Positions 43,257 to 43,854 of a stretch of DNA of 43,854 bases are shown here, piece after piece (positions within the stretch are counted from its first letter, which is position 1; each line of letters starts with the position of its first letter). Origin of the DNA: an uncultured Clostridia bacterium (lineage in GTDB: Bacteria > Bacillota > Clostridia > Lachnospirales > Lachnospiraceae); assembly GCA_948472945.1 (NCBI GenBank), contig CAOKVX010000020.1, positions 1-43,854 on the forward strand, written 5' to 3'. The notes below the pieces were generated by a model. It saw only the letters and a list, made by a program, of their open reading frames with translations, was not told the origin of the DNA and ran no database searches. The position numbers were made by a program, and so were the translations under genes.

Positions 43257-43523
43257 TTATGAATTCCACTCATCCTCAAAGTCACAGTCATCGGTATCGA
43301 CAAACCCCTCCAGCCACCCGACACATTTCCCTACAGGATAATCGTCGTACGAAAAACACTCCTTGGGATAATCACAAAATCCGGGCAGCTTGTAATAAAA
43401 TTCTAGTGCCTCTTTTTCTTTCTCCTCTGAACTGTATGCTCCCAACAACTTAGATTCATCTCGAACATCACCCTTTTTACCAAATTCATACTCATGAAAC
43501 AATATATATACCTTTTCCTCCAT
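43257..43523 (-). CDS. Small acidic protein, immunity-like
   Basis: 88 residues from the ATG at 43523 (GAGGGG 7 nt upstream), reading MEEKVYILFHEYEFGKKGDV then LLGAYSSEEKEKEALEFYYK and GFVDTDDCDFEDEW. A short VYILFHEYE strand, an S-S-E-E-K helix and an acidic C-terminus are seen in a family of small Firmicutes proteins often found among toxin immunity genes. No toxin gene is in the window. It ends 26 bp before the start of the truncated DUF4279-like gene. Confidence 0.6.
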   Translation of the reverse strand: MEEKVYILFHEYEFGKKGDVRDESKLLGAYSSEEKEKEALEFYYKLPGFCDYPKECFSYDDYPVGKCVGWLEGFVDTDDCDFEDEWNS

Positions 43524-43619
43524 ATGTAATCCCCTCTTTAAAATCAAAAAACTCCAAAGCAATATTTATTATCAAGTACTGATAAGTAGCATTATACTTA
43601 TGTTCATACATATTAATAA

Positions 43620-43854
43620 TCAATCATCCCTGTTAATTTTCCCTTCCTCAAACACGACATGTACATCATTTTTAAAGTCAATAAATCTCCAAAACTCTCT
43701 ATTTCCTTCAGAATGAATAAAAATATTGATATCTGTTTCATTTTCAAGCTTTATAAATATATCGCCAACCTCACTTGCAAAAATGTCCAGAACTTTCATC
43801 GGCAGCATTGGTTTAATAATATCCTCGGCGACCTTATCAAATCTATTATTGCCG
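43620..43854 (-). CDS. Partial immunity-like protein running off the window
   Basis: The reading frame is open to the right edge. It covers at least 77 codons, including GNNRFDKVAEDIIKPMLPMK before the first internal Met, and ends FEEGKINRDD. The beta-rich, acidic sequence (IFIKLENETDINIFIHSEGN) resembles small immunity proteins, but no family is assigned. The real start lies outside the window. Confidence 0.5.
   Translation of the reverse strand, partial: GNNRFDKVAEDIIKPMLPMKVLDIFASEVGDIFIKLENETDINIFIHSEGNREFWRFIDFKNDVHVVFEEGKINRDD

Noticed and set aside
1-43854. CRISPR arrays, tRNA, rRNA, phage structural genes or insertion-sequence transposases
   Set aside because: None seen on either strand; the only repeats are the MITE-like copies and short operator-like repeats.

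Overview
The window is an AT-rich Firmicutes chromosome segment, most likely from a gut or rumen Lachnospiraceae-type Clostridium relative. The basis is the merged S10-spc-alpha ribosomal protein cluster followed by ecfA1-ecfA2-ecfT-truA and rplM-rpsI, a long L17 with an insertion, zinc-type S14 and L36, an adenylate kinase with a four-cysteine lid, and large secreted carbohydrate-active enzymes ending in FN3-like or BspA-like modules. The species assignment is inference; no rRNA is present.

Layout. (1) Positions 1-825: a ribbon-helix-helix-like protein of mobile-element type, preceded by three tandem 11-bp repeats, then the rpsI terminator. (2) 826-1840: rpsI and rplM with a consensus sigma-A promoter and an L13-type leader. 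(3) 1880-6175: a 1241-residue secreted glycoside hydrolase inserted between truA and rplM. A 194-bp MITE-like element lies on its 3' side and a remnant of the same element on its 5' side. (4) 6176-9755: truA and the ECF transporter energizing module. (5) 10120-26634: the ribosomal super-operon, all on the minus strand, from the rpsJ promoter (26606-26634) to a terminator after rplQ. It is unusually rich in structured spacers: the S10 leader, rpsJ-rplC, secY-adk and rpmJ-rpsM. (6) 26624-28800: accessory DNA upstream of rpsJ, with a 51-codon ORF, three GNAT acetyltransferases, a C-terminal gene scrap and a nonsense-interrupted PIN-domain toxin remnant. (7) 28800-32644, plus strand: a class I rRNA-type methyltransferase, a zinc-ribbon membrane protein behind a switch-like array of hairpins, a second complete MITE, and a TPM-domain membrane protein. 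(8) 32700-41690: a plant-polysaccharide locus, with GH43 and GH127 enzymes in one minus-strand operon, a divergent AraC-family regulator and a convergent GH27 enzyme. (9) 41930-42939: a PadR regulator with two DUF1048 paralogues. (10) 43054-43854: three small immunity-like genes, one truncated and one running off the edge.

How the genes fit together. The core supplies ribosomal proteins, RNA polymerase alpha, the SecYEG translocon, Met-aminopeptidase and IF-1 from one transcription block. The GH43, GH127 and GH27 enzymes have active sites consistent with arabinose-containing polymers, and the AraC regulator probably controls them. The secreted CAZymes appear to be retained by very lysine-rich C-terminal domains rather than sortase motifs.

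The best candidates for something undescribed are: the mutually exclusive hairpins and the SD-sequestering hairpin before the zinc-ribbon gene (30440-30552); the alternative hairpins in the rpmJ-rpsM spacer, where an S4-responsive leader could sit; the MITE family with 27-bp termini flanking the inserted CAZyme gene; and the 26-bp direct repeats (47-bp period) upstream of that gene. All RNA structures are hand-read base pairings, not computed folds.
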